Assembly: GCF_027922005.1 (NCBI RefSeq)
Contig: NZ_BSEV01000016.1
Span: 124,001-188,000, forward strand
Source: Streptosporangium carneum
GTDB taxonomy: Bacteria > Actinomycetota > Actinomycetes > Streptosporangiales > Streptosporangiaceae
Direction of reading: 5' to 3'
DNA: 64,000 nt
The position numbers and the translations under genes are program-made. Within the stretch, counting starts at the first letter, position 1. Each line of letters begins with the position of its first letter. Below the pieces are notes generated by a model. The model made no database searches, was not told the origin of the DNA, and was given only the letters and a program-made list of their open reading frames with translations. Shown piece by piece: positions 63,966 through 64,000 of the stretch.

Positions 63966-64000
63966 TGAGTGAGTTGATCCGGCCGGGAGACATCAACGGC
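63966..64000 (+). CDS. Start of the second clpP gene (partial)
   Basis: GTG at 63966 preceded by GAAGGGG begins a frame reading MSELIRPGDING that runs off the window. Position 12 nt after clpP suggests ClpP2 in an operon. Identity rests on context. Confidence 0.55.

Overview
This is chromosomal DNA from a very GC-rich actinomycete. Codon third positions are almost all G or C, GTG and TTG starts are common, and many genes have a TANNNT box only 6-7 nt before the start codon, which points to leaderless mRNAs. The gene families also fit a filamentous actinobacterium: XRE/DUF5753 regulator next to an anti-sigma-type ATPase, SpoIIE-type phosphatases, TIGR03086 and mycothiol-linked families, bL37, and a tig-clpP-clpP run at the right end. 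Streptosporangiaceae or a close relative is my inference; nothing here proves the genus. All calls rest on reading the sequence, without database searches.

Layout. 0-9 kb: a tiny orphan peptide gene with its own promoter, SD and terminator; an ABC importer (ATPase, two permeases, lipoprotein) on the minus strand; and, divergent from it, a four-gene catabolic operon (aldehyde dehydrogenase, two-subunit CoA-transferase, citryl-CoA-lyase-like enzyme). Together these look like uptake and breakdown of one unidentified carbon source. 8.8-17 kb: a TetR regulator with a flavin monooxygenase under a tandem-palindrome leaderless promoter; NUDIX hydrolase; DUF47-PiT phosphate uptake facing a PhnW-type aminotransferase with a LysR regulator; purU. 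17-24 kb: prolyl oligopeptidase, HNH nuclease, acetyltransferase, FmdB zinc ribbon, a WYL protein lacking its HTH, and ilvD.

24-30 kb is the most intriguing part: a NERD-domain membrane protein, a small membrane protein, a DUF5130/TPM-type protein, a DUF5706/Pycsar-effector-like membrane protein, an unrecognised 320-aa protein, a membrane Ser/Thr kinase whose outer domain looks like a lytic transglycosylase, a 48-aa membrane peptide, and a divergent FHA/winged-helix-like protein. It reads as a phospho-signalling module at the envelope. 30-42.6 kb: pepN, a DsbA-like protein, a second aldehyde dehydrogenase, def, rpiB, Eis-type acetyltransferase, SpoIIE-type phosphatase, an atypical response regulator, a site-2 protease and a MarR regulator.

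42.6-46.1 kb is an accessory patch with softer codon use: a frameshifted YdeI-like gene, an epoxide-hydrolase/WYL-regulator pair around a perfect operator palindrome, and decayed remains of a tyrosine recombinase and its HTH partner. 46.1-64 kb: a secreted coiled-coil protein under a c-di-AMP (ydaO-type) riboswitch, galT with a DeoR regulator, bL37, AI-2E exporter, ClC channel, a second flavin monooxygenase, a large SpoIIE phosphatase, trpB2, tRNA-Gly and tRNA-Pro, the XRE/ATPase pair, tig, and clpP followed by the start of a second gene, probably clpP2.
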